Part shown: positions 15,923-17,500 of the stretch, in pieces
How the letters are laid out: each line of letters starts with the position of its first letter
Position numbering within the stretch: position 1 is the stretch's first letter
Source of the DNA: Deinococcus arcticus
GTDB taxonomy: Bacteria; Deinococcota; Deinococci; Deinococcales; Deinococcaceae
Reading direction: 5' to 3'
Length of the DNA stretch: 17,500 bases
Assembly: GCF_003028415.1 (NCBI RefSeq)
Contig: NZ_PYSV01000031.1
Span: forward strand, 1-17,500
Made by a program: the position numbers and the translations under genes
The notes under the pieces: generated by a model
The model's database searches: none
What the model was told of the DNA's origin: nothing
Seen by the model: the letters and a program-made list of their open reading frames with translations, nothing else

Positions 15923-16996
15923 TTATTTCGGCCAGAGGCGATTCATCCACCCGGCCGGGTCGGTGCCTTCACCGCGCACCCGAAGTTCCAGGTGCAGGTG
16001 GGGGCCGGTGCTCAGCCCGGTGCTGCCCACCTCCCCAATCTTGTCGCCGCGCTTCACCCGCTGCCCCACCTTCACCGTCACCCGGCGCTGGTGAAAGTAC
16101 AGGCTGGTCACGCCGGCGCCGTGGTCCAGGATGACCAGGCCGCCGCGCACGGGGTACATCCCGGCCATGACGACCGTGCCGTCATTGACGGCGCGGACCG
16201 CCGTGCCCGCCGGGGCGCGGTAATCCGTGCCGTAGTGGTACTGCACGGGACCGCCCGCCACGTAGGTGCGCGGCTGCCCGAACGCGCTGCTCTGCGCGCG
16301 GACCTGCACGGCGTCCTGGAAGGGCTTCGTCCAGACGGGCGGGGTTCGCAGGGCGTACGCGCGCTCCACAGCGGCGTCCTCTGCGGCCCGTGCTGGGTCC
16401 TGCAGTTTGCCGCTGATACTGGGCGGGAGGTTCAGGCGCTGGACCGGCTGGGGCAGACCCGCCACGGGGAGGCTGCGGCGCAGCACCTGCCCATCCAGCT
16501 CGATCTCGTAGACCAGCGGCGTGGCTTTGCCCAGCAGCACCCGGCCCAGCACGATGAAGGTGCCGTTGCCCGCAGGAACCGGCGTGAGGCGCTCGGCGGG
16601 CAGGCGCACGTCCTCACCCACTTCACTGGAAAAGCGGACGCGGGCCTCTGCCGCGCGCGGGCCGGTGAGGCGCAGCGCAAAAGCGTCGCCCATGCGCAGG
16701 GTGATCGGCGCGGTGACGTTCACCCCCGGCAGGGCCGGTGCAGGGGGCAGAGGCAAGGGCGAGGCAGGCGCCGGCGACGCGGACGCCGCCGCTTCACCCG
16801 GAAGGCGCAGGGTCTGCCCGACCTCCAGCGTGGTGCTGCTCAAGTCGTTGAGGCGCATGAGGTCCGCAACGGTCGTGCCAGCGGCGCGCGCGAGGCTGAA
16901 GAGGGTGTCGCCGGGTTTCACGGTGTACGCGCCGGCCACGCTGGTGAGCAGGGCGGCGCTCAGCACGAGGGCGCGGTGCAGGGGCGTCAAGGTCAT
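15923..16996 (-). CDS. Exported LysM plus M23 peptidase with intact zinc site
   Basis: 357 residues. A signal peptide (1-23) precedes a LysM domain ([17 protein letters not shown] to VGQTLRLP, 24-66) for peptidoglycan binding. A Pro/Ala-rich linker (68-92) and a middle beta-rich region (93-180) follow. The C-terminal M23 domain (235-350) has His254 and Asp258 (YHYGTDY), His302 (YFHQR) and His333/His335 in GPHLHLE. This is the complete set for a zinc endopeptidase that cuts peptide cross-links, unlike the M23 protein at 5.5-6.2 kb. ATG 16996 is supported by GAGG 6 nt upstream; the long frame to 17458 is antisense-like noise over the next gene. It begins 17 nt after the hydrolase stop, so the two form an operon. 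Confidence 0.92.
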   Translation of the reverse strand: MTLTPLHRALVLSAALLTSVAGAYTVKPGDTLFSLARAAGTTVADLMRLNDLSSTTLEVGQTLRLPGEAAASASPAPASPLPLPPAPALPGVNVTAPITLRMGDAFALRLTGPRAAEARVRFSSEVGEDVRLPAERLTPVPAGNGTFIVLGRVLLGKATPLVYEIELDGQVLRRSLPVAGLPQPVQRLNLPPSISGKLQDPARAAEDAAVERAYALRTPPVWTKPFQDAVQVRAQSSAFGQPRTYVAGGPVQYHYGTDYRAPAGTAVRAVNDGTVVMAGMYPVRGGLVILDHGAGVTSLYFHQRRVTVKVGQRVKRGDKIGEVGSTGLSTGPHLHLELRVRGEGTDPAGWMNRLWPK

Positions 16997-17013
16997 GGTT
17001 GCCTCACAGGGGA

Positions 17014-17500
17014 TCACAGGTGCGTCTTGAAAAAGGCGATGGACCGGTCCAGCGCGGCTTTCAGGTTGCGGCTGAGGTCGTGGTTGTCGCCTGCGTACGT
17101 GTAGAAGGTCACGGGTTGCCCGGCGGCTTTCAGGCCACTGGCGAGCGATTGCGACAGACTGTAGGGCACGTGCGTGTCCCCGGTGGCGTGGTGCAGCTGC
17201 AGGGGCCGGCCCCGGAGGTCGGCCAGGTAGGCGTTCGGGGAGATGGCCCGGTAGGCGGCCGGGTTGCGCTCGGGGCGCCCCAGGGTGGCGAGCAGCCGGG
17301 CACGTGGATCGTTCGGGTCGCCGCGGCCCCATTGCGGGAGGGCTTTGAACAGCAGGTCGTACGGGCCGACCACGCCCGCCCAGATCACACCGGCCTTGAT
17401 GTCGGGGCTCACGACCATGGCGCGCAGGGTGATGTGGCCGCCCATGGAGTGGCCCCACATGCCCAGGCGGGCCTTGTTCACGCCCTTGAGGGTCTTGAGG
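17014..17500 (-). CDS. Alpha/beta hydrolase, S9 peptidase-like (5-prime end outside the window)
   Basis: The C-terminal 162 codons of a serine hydrolase are visible. [16 protein letters not shown] holds the nucleophile Ser in GxSxGG form. [17 protein letters not shown] gives the acid Asp, and [11 protein letters not shown] the catalytic His. This order and the PxxY-like loop fit the prolyl-oligopeptidase/dienelactone-hydrolase type of exported or cytosolic peptidases. The frame stays open to the window edge ([13 protein letters not shown]), so GTG 17481 is not the real start. The likely substrate, peptides or esters, cannot be fixed. The M23 gene follows at 17 nt in the same operon, which suggests an envelope-related role. 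Confidence 0.88.
   Translation of the reverse strand, partial: LKTLKGVNKARLGMWGHSMGGHITLRAMVVSPDIKAGVIWAGVVGPYDLLFKALPQWGRGDPNDPRARLLATLGRPERNPAAYRAISPNAYLADLRGRPLQLHHATGDTHVPYSLSQSLASGLKAAGQPVTFYTYAGDNHDLSRNLKAALDRSIAFFKTHL

Noticed and set aside
15863..17104. 413-codon plus-strand frame opposite the second M23 gene
   Set aside because: Product is His/Gly/Arg-rich noise typical of GC-rich antisense frames.
16997..17458. N-terminal extension of the second M23 protein to 17458
   Set aside because: It overlaps the hydrolase gene in another frame and would bury the signal peptide; ATG 16996 has a ribosome binding site.

Overview
The window is GC-rich DNA that looks like a Deinococcus or a close relative. 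This is an inference from several traits: Deinococcus-like transposase remnants, frequent GTG/TTG starts, and a CsoR with the Cys-His-His copper site known from Thermus. IS debris at 0-1 kb and 9.7-10 kb, a toxin-like pair and a lone nuclease suggest an accessory region or plasmid more than a core chromosome. No tRNA, rRNA or CRISPR array was seen.

Layout. At 0-1 kb the end of an IS3-like element cuts an IS4-like transposase just before its catalytic Glu. At 1-2 kb lie a DUF3105 lipoprotein and an apparently broken small ORF. At 2-3.1 kb is an Mrr-like PD-(D/E)XK nuclease. At 3.6-4.2 kb a MazF-type toxin overlaps an unrecognised upstream gene. At 4.3-5.4 kb a Cys-rich copper-storage-like protein and a Met-rich double DUF305 protein form a minus-strand operon. 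At 5.5-9.3 kb are three separate minus-strand envelope genes: a LysM/M23 peptidase, a C39-like protein with a helical repeat tail, and apolipoprotein N-acyltransferase (lnt). At 9.4-10 kb are a truncated membrane-peptide reading frame and an IS630 remnant. At 10.1-14.3 kb is the copper homeostasis locus. There copA and two paralogous unknown genes run leftward, and copZ and csoR run rightward from a shared 170-bp control region full of G/C-tract palindromes. At 14.4-14.9 kb are a glutaredoxin-like protein and a coupled small ORF. At 14.9-15.7 kb is an unknown membrane protein. At 15.9-17.5 kb are a second LysM/M23 peptidase and the end of an alpha/beta hydrolase gene that runs off the window.

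How the genes work together. CsoR probably represses both divergent copper promoters. CopZ would carry Cu(I) to the CopA exporter, and the Csp/DUF305 pair would bind copper as a store or outside the membrane. The two genes behind copA belong to one unrecognised family with conserved Cys, Cys and His, and are the best candidates here for an undescribed copper-handling component. A second unexplained pattern is a 34-bp element with two 7-bp direct repeats spaced by 4 bp. It occurs before the csp operon, the first M23 gene and lnt, and in the last two it sits at exactly the same distance from a GTG start. This suggests a small shared envelope/copper regulon.
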